A stretch of DNA of 64,000 bases from Hysterium pulicare CBS 123377 (taxonomy: Eukaryota; Ascomycota; Dothideomycetes; Hysteriales; Hysteriaceae): NCBI GenBank assembly GCA_000467715.1, contig AJFK01000919.1, forward strand, positions 1 through 64,000, written 5' to 3'. A program made the translations under genes and the position numbers. The notes beneath the pieces are model-generated. The model worked only from the letters and a program-made list of their open reading frames with translations, made no database searches and was not told where the DNA came from. Below, piece by piece: positions 35,683 to 44,867 of the stretch; the stretch's first letter is position 1, and the number at the start of each line of letters is the position of its first letter.

Positions 35683-36467
35683 CTACCTATTCTCCTTCTC
35701 GTTCTGCCCGTTCACCCAATCAACCATCCCCCACCAATCTCGACACTGATACGTCGTCCCAAACGCCATAATCCCTCGATGATAGCTCGCCTCCGTCTGG
35801 ATATTCGTATCCGCATTACACATAACACTCTGCCTCAGATACTCGGTGCAATGCAGCACATGCACCAACTCGATCGGGTTCTCAAACTCCGGTAACGGGT
35901 CGCCGTTCGCCAGCGCCTTCTTCGTCCAATCGTCCTGGTAGAATTTCTTCCGGAGCGCGTCGACGCAGTGGAGCTGGTGGAATGCCGCGAAGCCGGTGCG
36001 TTGCGGGTGGGAGTCGGGCCAGTCGAAGAGGCCGTGGTGGTCTTTTGGGTAGAGGTTCACCCATAGTTCGTCGGTTTCTGGCGAGGGGGCTTGGATGTAA
36101 GAGCGGTTTGAGATGAAGGTGATTTGGGTTTCTTTCACTTTTAAGGGTCAATTTTTTGGTTCGCAGACGATGAGAATAGGGGAAGGTATTCACATTCTAA
36201 GGGATGGGGTATCAGCTTCCCATGGTGCATGACCATGCGCCGTCCACTGTCCTCTTCCCTAGTTTTTGAACTCGATGCTGAAGTATTTGAAGCTAGATAA
36301 CCAGCTAGACCCCCGGATAATATGGAGAGGAGGATGGTTATGATGGATATGAAGAGGACGGTATGCTGACTCGCTCGCCATGAGTCTGGACGGCTTTCGA
36401 ATGAGGTATCAGCAACCTCGTCCACATGGACAGGGGTATAGGCGTGCTTTTCTGTGCGAGAAGCCAT
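35683..36467 (-). CDS. UstYa-family (DUF3328) oxidase 1
   Basis: Exons 36467-36194 and 36137-35683 (56-nt intron, GTGAAT donor) give 242 residues, a normal family length. A cytosolic tail of 35 residues is followed by a membrane helix (TVLFISIITILLSILSGGLA). Then comes a lumenal domain with the two family motifs: HQLHC at 145-149 and HVLHC at 184-188, followed by TEYLRQSVMCNADT and a WWGMVDWV ending. In dikaritin RiPP pathways UstYa proteins are thought to oxidise the precursor peptide in the secretory pathway, making ether or C-C macrocycles at Tyr and related residues. The gene is head-to-same-direction with the precursor at 37293 and reads in the same orientation. Confidence 0.93.
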
Positions 36468-37292
36468 GAATGCTATCGAGGAGAAAAAAAGTTACGCAGG
36501 ATAAATAAAGTGAATGGGAAATCAGATAACCCTTCCAAAGCTCTACAGCTCTCGTCCCGACTATCCTAACCATCCAGGAGCACGCACAGTCCTTTCTAAA
36601 CTGCATAATGCTCCAATTGCACATGATGATCGAATTGATTCCTCAATCACACGTTTCCGTGTTCTTACTCCAAGGTCCTTGACGTACCCCTCCAAGCCAC
36701 CAACACTATCAATCCCCCCACCATATGCAGGGCAAATATGCATGAGCAATTTCGGTGACCGACATCTGCAGCCAGTGAAGGCTAGTCTCTTGATCCCCGG
36801 TGGCGCGCCCGCTAATCTTGACACAAAACCCGGTGGTAGGGAAGCTTGTTTTCCCATGACCCGCGTTGGACGGGCGGGACGTCTGACGTGCAAGGGTAAG
36901 GTGTGGAATGATAAGACGTACAGCGGTAGCGAGTTGAGTTGCATGTGAAAGCGAGGAATGCGACAGGATGCTCTTCTTCTGAGAATAATCGTCTGGGACT
37001 GCAGGTAGAGGCGGTGAAGGGTTTGCTTTGATACTAAGTACATGTGCGACCGTGTGTCAAGCACTTTGTTATAAAGCTAGAAATCGATACCGGTATGTAC
37101 TAGCATAAGAAATGACAGGATATCAAACAGCCTCCAGTGACCCAAGTTCCATAAACTTAAAATCAAAAGTCCGCCAACGCCGTCACTTTGACCGTCTACC
37201 AGAAAGTAAGGGAAAGCGCAGCCGTAGAGCCCATAACCTCATAAAACGCTAGCCATCCAGATCTCGATATGTTTGATAGGTATTCACGCCCG
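36468..37292. other. Intergenic between UstYa 1 and the precursor gene
   Basis: Long frames overlap on both strands at 36514-37064, but none has a signal peptide, repeat or family motif. It presumably includes the promoter of UstYa 1 and the 3' UTR of the precursor. Confidence 0.4.
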
Positions 37293-37636
37293 CTAGTACT
37301 CTTCGGCGTACAGTTTCTATGTGTTTCGTCAGCGGAGGTTGGGTGAGTGAGCTCTGGGATTGTCACAACTTACTTCCTCTGGGTAGATGACGGCGTCGTC
37401 GGCATCCTCTGATCGCTTGTATTCCTCAGCATATAGTTTTTCTTCAGGATAGGCGACTGCATCATCGCTATCGATGGCTTCTGGAGCTATTCGTGATATT
37501 AGCGGTTGACTTGTGGTGCTTTGACATAGTACTGACCTCTTCTGACGGCTTGGCTGCTTGATGAAGGTCCATTAAAGATTGGTGCGGCGAGTATTGATAT
37601 CCCGAACGTAAGGACCAAGAGAAGAGAGCAGCGCAT
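37293..37636 (-). CDS. Dikaritin-type RiPP precursor with two Tyr-rich repeats
   Basis: Three small exons (37636-37537, 37486-37374, 37316-37293) encode 78 residues; introns are 50 nt (GTCAGT donor) and 57 nt (GTAAGT donor, CTGAC branch). A signal peptide (MRCSLLLVLTFGISILAAP) and a Ser-rich leader end in RR at 32-33, a Kex2-type site. Two repeats follow: residues 39-56 ending YPEEKLYAEEY then KR (57-58), and residues 61-78 ending in the same eleven residues at the stop codon. Sixteen of 18 aligned repeat residues are identical, and 11 of these identical codons differ only synonymously, so the peptide is conserved by selection. Each repeat holds three Tyr behind an acidic stretch (DSDDAV / DADDAV). 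The layout is that of secreted, Kex2-cut RiPP precursors modified by UstYa oxidases, which lie on both sides. The exact core is not known; candidates run from YAEEY to the whole segment after DDAV. Confidence 0.85.
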
Positions 37637-38243
37637 GTTGGTGTACTGTGGTGAGATGAAAACTTTCTTTCGATTCCGGATATCTAGTATTTAGCGATTA
37701 TGGAGAACTTGATCACTCGGAGGAGTAACGAGATCTTAATAAGAAGAAGTAATTGAGTCCTGGGAATATAATAGATTGTTCTTGGAGCCAGATAAAGTAA
37801 TTGAACGGAAGATCATCGACTTATAATAAGGGGACTGAGAAGGTTGTTCCTTTGCTCAAGGTTCATGGTTGAGGTAGCATTCCCGATATCTCCCAAGCCA
37901 ATATGGAAGCTCAGATGAAGCATGCTAGACATAGCATCTAATCTAAATGATCACCTAGGATGTTCGGGAATGCAAGAAGTTGTAAGTTGTTAAACACCGA
38001 GAAGACGGCACCTAGGCGATCAGGAACGGAAGACCTCCGAATCCTGAAGACAAGGCAGACTTTAACCTGGGCGGCTTTGTGACCCCACTTCGGGTACAAG
38101 GCTGTCTGACGACAATCCTAACGGCTGCATGTGTCAGGCATGGATCTGAGATATTGGCTATCTTCCGTGGCAGCATCCAAGATATATTCCCTATGCTGAT
38201 GCTTCGTGCCAGGCATGCCGCACAAATTGAGCTTCCGGGAGAT
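37637..38243. promoter_or_regulatory. Shared divergent promoter of precursor and UstYa 2
   Basis: The precursor and UstYa 2 start on opposite sides and read outward. No gene was found between them, so this ~0.6 kb probably co-regulates both. An upstream in-frame extension from 38079 exists on the plus strand but precedes the preferred ATG. Confidence 0.5.
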
Positions 38244-39028
38244 ATGGCTCAAAACAGCACTGAAGAAAAAGTCTTTTTACTTTCATGTGAAGAGGTGGAA
38301 CCCACCACTCGCTCGTATCAACAAGTGAGTCTCATCCGAAAGCCAAGTATCTGGATTCATCTATTCTTGGTACTTTTCTACACCGCCGTCAGCGTTACAA
38401 TCATCTGCACATTTGTTCCTGCGACGTCAGAAAGAAGACATAATGGTAGGAACCTCATCTGGGAATCCATCAACTGATTACTCACCCGCGTATAGCACTT
38501 TCCGGCCTGACAGTCACCCACCATTACCTCCAATACCCTCTTCTCAGAGACAGTCCATACATCGGCCGACCTGGTCAAATGACGGATGATGCCTGGCATG
38601 CATTGATGGGGAACATGAGCCTTCGTGTCAGCTCAGAGGAACTAGCATCCCAACATCAATCCTCGGTTCCCCTCCCAAACGGCGGCCATCTGGCCTGGTT
38701 AGGAGTCTACCACGAACTGCATTGCCTGAAGTTCCTGAGACACGTCAACTATCGCGAGTTCTACCATCCGAACTTGACCGAATCGCAGCTACGAGATCTG
38801 CAAGTCCATGCGGATCACTGCATAGACGCGTTGAGAAATGCGGCTATGTGTCGGTCGGATACCGAGAGCTTGACGACGTTTATTTGGACGAAAGGACGGG
38901 AGAAGCCTTTGCTTAGCCCACAGCGGCCGTTGCATCGTTGCGTGGATTGGGAGGCGTTGGTGGAAAGTATGAAGCATCGAGTGGTGGATGAAGTGGAGAT
39001 GGCTAGGCTAACGAATCCTTTGGGTTAG
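38244..39028 (+). CDS. UstYa-family (DUF3328) oxidase 2
   Basis: Exons 38244-38445 and 38496-39028 (50-nt intron, GTAGGA donor) give 244 residues. A membrane helix at about 36-58 (IWIHLFLVLFYTAVSVTIIC) is followed by a lumenal domain with HELHC at 140-144 and HADHC at 172-176, then IDALRNAAMCRSDTE and HRCVDWEALV. Two Cys (position 15 and inside the motif region) and one N-glycosylation sequon are present. ATG 38244 is preferred over the frame's first ATG at 38079 because it gives the usual short cytosolic tail. Divergent from the precursor across a shared promoter, it is the best candidate for the main cyclising oxidase of this locus. Confidence 0.92.
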
Positions 39029-40022
39029 CGTATGCATGACTAGTCTATTCATCCTTCGGCGACCGAAATGGATGTTGGGGTTGTGGGGTGGATAAGCCAT
39101 TTTCATAAGACATTCCCTGAGAAATGTTGGCATTGTGGCATAAATTATCATAGTCAAGCTTTGAGATCTCAATGAAATGATCCCCGATACCCCTAATTGC
39201 TGAGTGGTCGTGACAGGAGTCCACAAATAGCTCGTCTATCGTGTGGTTGGAATGACTATCAACTGAATTTAGCGCTATGCAGGGACTGCATTTTGAAGTT
39301 TGCTCCTTGGTGCTCATTCAATGTAGAAGCCAATCATGGCCCGACGTGTAGGCACATGAAGATTAGCACATCCCGCAAGGAAAACATTGCTTTAACGGGC
39401 CGTACCGAAGAGATAAACTTGAAGGAAAAAGTAAGTTGTGTTCTTGGCATATAGGCCGCCGATAATGCATGATGTAAATCCGAACATCGCTGATGCTGCA
39501 TAGACAGGTCATTTGAAGATAGGAATACGAAGGCCGGCGTGCATTTTCGTATCTGCATTTCGTGCATGGAGCATTTTCAATGGCGGCCGTTGATTTTGTG
39601 TACGTAAGAGTTACGCGTCAACTTTCTCGGCCTTCAAATCGTGCATGCATTGAGCTGGCCACATTCGTGGAGTATGTTTGGATCAAGCCTTAGAACTTTC
39701 CATCAAGATAGGTATCATGATTTACACTCTCTTAGCTGTACAAGTCTGGAGGGCACCTGTTTATTTTCTCCTTTCCAGTTAACCTTAAGGATGGCAACTG
39801 GCTTTAGTGCCTTTCCCAGAGTCCGAATCGTCTTTGTAGGCTGATGGCAAAGCCGTTGGTAGCAGCCTCCGAATACGACGAATTACGACACCCCAAGTGC
39901 ATGTTCTGACGAGTAAATCAAACGCCGTAGGAAAGACGAGTAGAAGTAGACACTTCCTGGTATATGTAATGCTAGGTAATAGAAAGGGATTCGTAAACAG
40001 CCGTCCATTGCATCCGTCTCGC
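39029..40022. other. Intergenic with one dispersed repeat copy
   Basis: About 1 kb between convergent genes. It contains repeat copy B (39771-39899); otherwise there is no supported coding. Confidence 0.4.
39771..39899 (+). repeat. Dispersed repeat, copy B
   Basis: This is the homologue of 25734-25871, same orientation, with shared blocks and transition-rich differences. Copy B is a few bases shorter and has fewer A/T substitutions, so it may be nearer the original. Confidence 0.6.
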
Positions 40023-41223
40023 TCAAGGGACATCTGTGGAGACGTGAGTGTCGCTCGATAAACTTGGGTTCGACAACTTCTCGCTCCGAACTTTGAGCGA
40101 ATCTGAGGCGTTGCTTGGCTTGTTGAGATATGAATGCCCAGATGAACGTCCAGTAGCAAAGCTGAAGAGGCTGTTGTTTGAGATGAAACGATTGTATAAT
40201 GGTTTCATTGGTGGTACGCTTCCGCAAGCTAGTACGACAAAGTTCTCTGCGCCACTCCAAACTACGAGATTGTATGTATCCCCTTGTGACTGTTAGATTA
40301 TACATATACATTGTGAACAGGGGGGGTTGAACAAACATGTGATGTCTGAGCGGGCTGTCAACGACGCTAAGTAGCTGACCTTTATAGCTCCAGCAACAGC
40401 AGCACTATAAGTAATTAGTCGAATGTTGGCTATGTGCATGAATGAGGAAGCTCACAATAGTCCCAGTCCGAGCAGAACACAGAGTGCAACCCTTCGATTG
40501 TACAGCATGTTCAACTTGGCGATCAAGGTAACCGGAAGAGCTGCGAGAATAAAATCTGCTGTGATATTTACGGCCTACGAGAAGTCAGAACATTATCAGC
40601 TATGCTCGGTTGGAGATACTTACCCCTTGGAAAATTGAGAAGTTCTTTTGCACATTTGGATCCCAGCATTTCCCCGATACCGTATGATCCCATAGAGCCT
40701 CAGGGGGATCGCATTGAGCGTAGGTAAAAATGGCATCTAGAATATTAGTGATGGTCAAAAAGACCATCAAGATCCAGATGACAGGCCATTGCCATCCTTT
40801 GACAGGACGAACAATGCGGTCCAGGAGTAACCCCACGGCAAGCTTGGGAGGAATGAACGCTAGAATGCCAAAACACTGCATGACATAGTTCCATTTGATA
40901 ACCTCCGTGATCTCTGAAGGAGTTAGAGCTGTGAGATGCTTGAAACCGCCGATGGTTGCTTGATAGGTGCAAATGCAGGCGAGTGCTACTTGCATTATCT
41001 GATCTCACATTAACAGGAGAAGAGGGCAATTCTCATCAGTCCTACCACTTACCAATGCCAAAATCATCATGGAATCATCAATGCCGAAAGTACGGCTCAT
41101 TCTTCGTCCCCAAACTCGTAGGCCTACAATGACGATGGCTGCCGCAGCCAGAACCCAATAGATGGCTATTACAGCTGGTCCTCGATCACCTGGAACATTC
41201 GGTACCTCGCTGGAAGTAGCCAT
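40023..41223 (-). CDS. Seven-helix fungal rhodopsin-domain membrane protein (RiPP locus)
   Basis: Five exons (41223-41053, 40998-40624, 40574-40456, 40404-40337, 40282-40023) give 330 residues with all phases consistent. Seven hydrophobic helices run from AVIAIYWVLAAAAIVIVGLR to NLVVWSGAENFVVLACGSVP. The family marks are RVWGRRMSRTFGIDD after helix 1, WDTYNLVVWSGAEN before the last helix, and the Arg-Ser-Asp loop (LTARSDITW). A hydrophilic Ser-rich tail of about 55 residues is cytosolic. Such Pezizomycotina proteins have a rhodopsin-like fold, no retinal-binding Lys that I can place, and unknown function; several lie in secondary-metabolite clusters. A receptor or transport role here is only an inference from position. 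Confidence 0.85.
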
Positions 41224-41667
41224 CTCGACAATAAGAATGGAATCAAAACGTTTGATGGGCAAGATGAAGACTGGCGCTCGGAACAGAGGTACCTGGCGGT
41301 TGGTCAGGAGTTATATTGACCACCACGGTCCTTATCGGTTCCAGCATTGCGGGACTCAAGTTAAAGATATCAGACAAGAACATGCAAGACCCTCGAAAGG
41401 CAGAGGCGCTACGGGCATTGAGACATGCAGATGATGGACGGGGCGTTGGTGGAAGATGCACGTCGGCACGGTTAGGGGGACGCCATGCCGCGTTTGGCGT
41501 CGTGTCGGGTTCTCAATCTCGAACTACTTGTTAGGTAGGGATCAACACCACACCAAGAGAACCTTAGAAGCTTCTTCAATCAGTCAAAGTCATGTCTTTA
41601 ACTCCCCGTAGATACCCGGCCCAAGACCAAGCTGCTTATCTCAATCTCTCTCGGCGAGCGACGCGAT
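41224..41667. promoter_or_regulatory. Divergent region between rhodopsin-like gene and OMT2
   Basis: The flanking genes read away from this segment. An in-frame stretch of about 27 codons just upstream of 41668 (from 41592) may be part of a 5' exon of OMT2. Confidence 0.4.
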
Positions 41668-42878
41668 ATGGAAGTCCTGGCTAACAAAGTACGAGAATTG
41701 GCCGTGACGGCCGACGAGGCTGGGAGGAAGAATATGCTTGATACGCTGCGGGACTTGCAGTACAGCATTGAGACGCCAGAGGATACGATGCAAAGAGTTA
41801 TCCATCTGGTACGTATGACGGATCTGTCTACATACGCAAGAAACGTGAGCCCCTGACGTTGCATCAGCATTTAGTCATCTCAACCATCCGGATTGCTCTG
41901 GATTTGAAGCTATTCAACATTCTCACATCACGGGACGAGCCATTCACATTAGCAGAACTTTCGCAAAAAACATCTGCGGACCCAGTCCTGCTTGGTCGCC
42001 TCCTTCGCCTTCTCTCATCCCTGGGATACATCAAGGAAACCGCAAAAGACGCGTTTACCTCCTGCAAAGCAACGCAGAACCTCTCCATCCCTGAAATCCA
42101 AGCTGGCATCCACATAAACTACGATGTCTTCGGTCCCGTCTATCAAGAGCTTCCTTTCTACCTTCAGAAAAACGGCCATCAAAACATCACATCACTAACC
42201 AACGGAATCTTCCAAAAAGTATGGAAGACGGATCTTCCCATGTTCCTATGGCTACACCAGCACCCAGAACTAACGTCTCATTTCAACCTATTCATGAAAG
42301 CTCAGCGATCGAGCACACCCGATTGCTTTAACTTCTATCCAATCAAGGAAGAGAGTGCGAACTGGCCCGCAGACCAGCCCGTCTTCGTAGATGTGGGCGG
42401 AGGCGCCGGACACCAATGCAACAATCTGAGAGAGAAGTTTCCCGACCTACCCGGCCGCATTATCCTCCAAGATCTCGAGCGGCCGATCGAAGAAGCAAAG
42501 GGCCTCGTTGCTCCGGGCGTCGAACCCATGGTTCACGACTTCTTCACTCCGCAGCCTGTCAGGGGGGCGAAATACTACTATCTACGCGCCATCTTGCATG
42601 ATCACTCCGACGAAGAATCTCTGAAGATTCTACGGAATATCATTCCGGCTATGGGGCCAGAGTCGCTTCTTCTCCTGGATGAAATGGTCTTGCCGAATAT
42701 GAAGGTGGACTGGTTCGCTACGCAGACGGATTTGACCATGATGTGCGCTTTCGGGTCTATGGAGAGGACTGAGGATCAGTGGGAGAGGCTGCTGGCGGAG
42801 GCCGGTTTCAAAATTAGAAAAATCTATACGTATACGCATAGTTTCAGGCTGAGTATTATCGCTGCAGAGAAGGCTTGA
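41668..42878 (+). CDS. Class I SAM-dependent O-methyltransferase (RiPP cluster, OMT2)
   Basis: Exons 41668-41808 and 41868-42878 (59-nt intron, GTACGT donor, ATCAG acceptor) give 383 residues. The N-terminal dimerisation domain includes STIRIALDLKLFNILTSRDE and LLGRLLRLLSSLGYIKE. The SAM-binding loop is FVDVGGGAGHQCNNLREKFP, followed by RIILQDLE and VEPMVHDFFTPQPV. YYLRAILHDHSDEE supplies the catalytic-base-type His291, and LLLDEMVLPN closes the fold. It belongs to the same PF00891 family as OMT1 but differs clearly from it, so the two likely methylate different positions or arose separately. The true start could be further upstream, because a short 5' exon is possible. Confidence 0.88.
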
Positions 42879-43316
42879 AGCACGTTCGCAGAGAGGATTG
42901 AATGAGAAGGCAAGCTAAGTCTCTTCAACGGAAAGGCAGAAATGGCGGTACAAGGTGTACTCCCATACACAGAAAGAAGGAAAGAGATTACAGTCCATTT
43001 TCTGTCTGTCGCTCATCTATACACTGATATTAAGCTTCTCGTTCCCCAACCCCAACTGTGAAAAGCAAGTTCGCGGCTGTTCGACGAGTAGAATTGGCCT
43101 TGGCGATACTTTGGGAACTCCGTTCGATACACTGAGAGCATGAGGGATAACTTCACGATTGCTAACGCATTTTGGGGTAACGGGGCACAATCAAACCTAA
43201 TATACATATGTATTAGGCATCGTCGCTCATGCAGTATCGAAATAGCATATCTCCATTCACCTTAGCTCAAGGAGTCGACTCCCTTCAATTTCACTCCAAA
43301 GTCCCTTTTATGCTAA
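42879..43316. other. Intergenic, convergent 3' ends
   Basis: Nothing was recognised. Confidence 0.4.
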
Positions 43317-44075
43317 TCATTGCCTATGATGACCATGATGCCCCCCTCCAGTTCCCTTCTCGTCCTTCTCCTCCTCGCTCAACCCCCAATCCTCCCACTC
43401 CCTCACCCATCCCACAAGCCCCTCCCAACTCTTACACAGATGCACAGTCCCAAATCCCGACACTCCTCCCTTCTTCTCATCTTTGACCTCAAAAGTCAAG
43501 TCCAGATTACACATCAAGCTCTGTCTCAGCAAATCAACACAATGCCGCACATGCGCAGGTCTCCCCTCATGCCCCACCACCTTGCGCATCTCGTCCTCGT
43601 CTAGAAGCGTGCCGTTGGTCGTAGCATGAGAATAGAGCGACCAATACGCACTGCGCAGGCCGTTTAGGCAATGGAGCTGGTGGAATACGGATACAGCGCT
43701 CCTGTTCGGTGCCAGTGTGGGATGGGTGAAGTATCCGCCTCGGGAGGGAAAGAGATGGAGCCAGGCATACTCTGCTCTCTCGCTATTTTCTCCAAAGGTT
43801 CGATTGTATGTGAAGAGCTTTGGGGCGGTGGTGAGCGAGATTGGGGAGGGAGAGGGAGAAGGGGAAAAGGTGAAGGAGACCGGCCTTGGCCAGAATGTGT
43901 GGGAGTACCTGCCCAGCAGGAAGGACGTTGTTAAAGAAAGGAGGATGGAGAAAAGTGGTATGAAGGGGCGGAGAGAGTGTAGAGAGATAGCTTTGGTCTT
44001 GAAGGGACTTGACGGAGAAGTGGAGGTAGGAAGTTTAGAGTATTGAGGCGAGGGATGGCGGAAGAGGTTAAACAT
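43317..44075 (-). CDS. UstYa-family (DUF3328) oxidase 3, Pro/Ser- and His-rich variant
   Basis: This is a single exon of 252 residues. The N-terminal half is Pro/Ser-rich, with a membrane helix near 37-56 (PFIPLFSILLSLTTSFLLGR) and a low-complexity SPSPSPSP stretch after it. HQLHC at 132-136 and HVRHC at 175-179 are the two family motifs, followed by VDLLRQSLMCNLDL and a FGTVHLCKSWEGLVGWV segment. The C-terminus ends GGGHHGHHRQ, a His-rich tail not usual in this family and a possible extra metal site. The frame stays open to 44462; ATG 44075 is preferred because it gives the normal short cytosolic tail. It marks the right edge of the RiPP locus. Confidence 0.9.
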   Translation of the reverse strand: MFNLFRHPSPQYSKLPTSTSPSSPFKTKAISLHSLRPFIPLFSILLSLTTSFLLGRYSHTFWPRPVSFTFSPSPSPSPISLTTAPKLFTYNRTFGENSERAEYAWLHLFPSRGGYFTHPTLAPNRSAVSVFHQLHCLNGLRSAYWSLYSHATTNGTLLDEDEMRKVVGHEGRPAHVRHCVDLLRQSLMCNLDLTFEVKDEKKGGVSGFGTVHLCKSWEGLVGWVREWEDWGLSEEEKDEKGTGGGHHGHHRQ

Positions 44076-44867
44076 TTCGGCCTGCGTCAGAGGCAAAGCT
44101 GTATTTACAGACCTAGAATTATGAGGTGAACGAGAGAAATTCGCGATGAACGAGATGAAACTGATACAAAGACAGAAATCCCTAGAGCCCTTCTCTAAAC
44201 CTCTCGCATCGGCTAAACCTCCTCCTAGGACTAGATCAGGCAATCCGTTGAGCCAAGCAGCTATTTTGCCGTCGTGCTGTACGCTGGCCATAGCTCCGGG
44301 TACATATCGATGGCATGTATGTAGATGTTGTGCATGAAGCTTGAAGGTTTCTTCGGGCACCGAAACAAGCCACCGTTGGAGGGGTATGCAACCCCCACTT
44401 TCTAGTGGATTTAGTGAATGTATGATCGGGACAGGCAGGAGGCTTGATGATCGTGAAAGCACTTTCAGGTGAGTGAGAGAAGGGTCTCAGAAGTTCAGTA
44501 ATGACGGTGATGAGAAAGGCCCACTTAGGGCGTTGCGGAGAGCCGAAATCGCACAAGCATTTACATCGAATTCAAGACGCAGATTGATTGGGTATAGAAT
44601 CTGCTTCCTACTTAGATAATGTGAGAAACAACCCGGAAGCTGAAAAGATTTACCAGTAACCAACTCTACGCTCCAGTGATCTCCGCCAGTGATCGAAGCA
44701 ACTAGCATACTGATTCCACTTATCACATCGCCCATTCCACATCAGCTTCACACACTCTATGAGAAAGGCAAAGACCTCCCAGTATTTTAGAGACCCTCTA
44801 ACCAGCTCTCAAAGGTCAGGATATCAGGGTCGTACTGTAAAGGACAGGCATAAACAGCTTCAAGAAG
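44076..44867. other. Intergenic
   Basis: UstYa 3 promoter region, possibly including a 5' leader. Short frames only. Confidence 0.4.

Noticed and set aside
36514-37064. Long overlapping frames next to the precursor, considered as a second precursor
   Set aside because: There is no signal peptide, dibasic site or internal repeat on either strand.
43317-44462. Full 381-codon frame as the UstYa 3 protein
   Set aside because: The first 129 residues would give an unnatural N-terminus; the internal ATG at 44075 gives normal topology and length.
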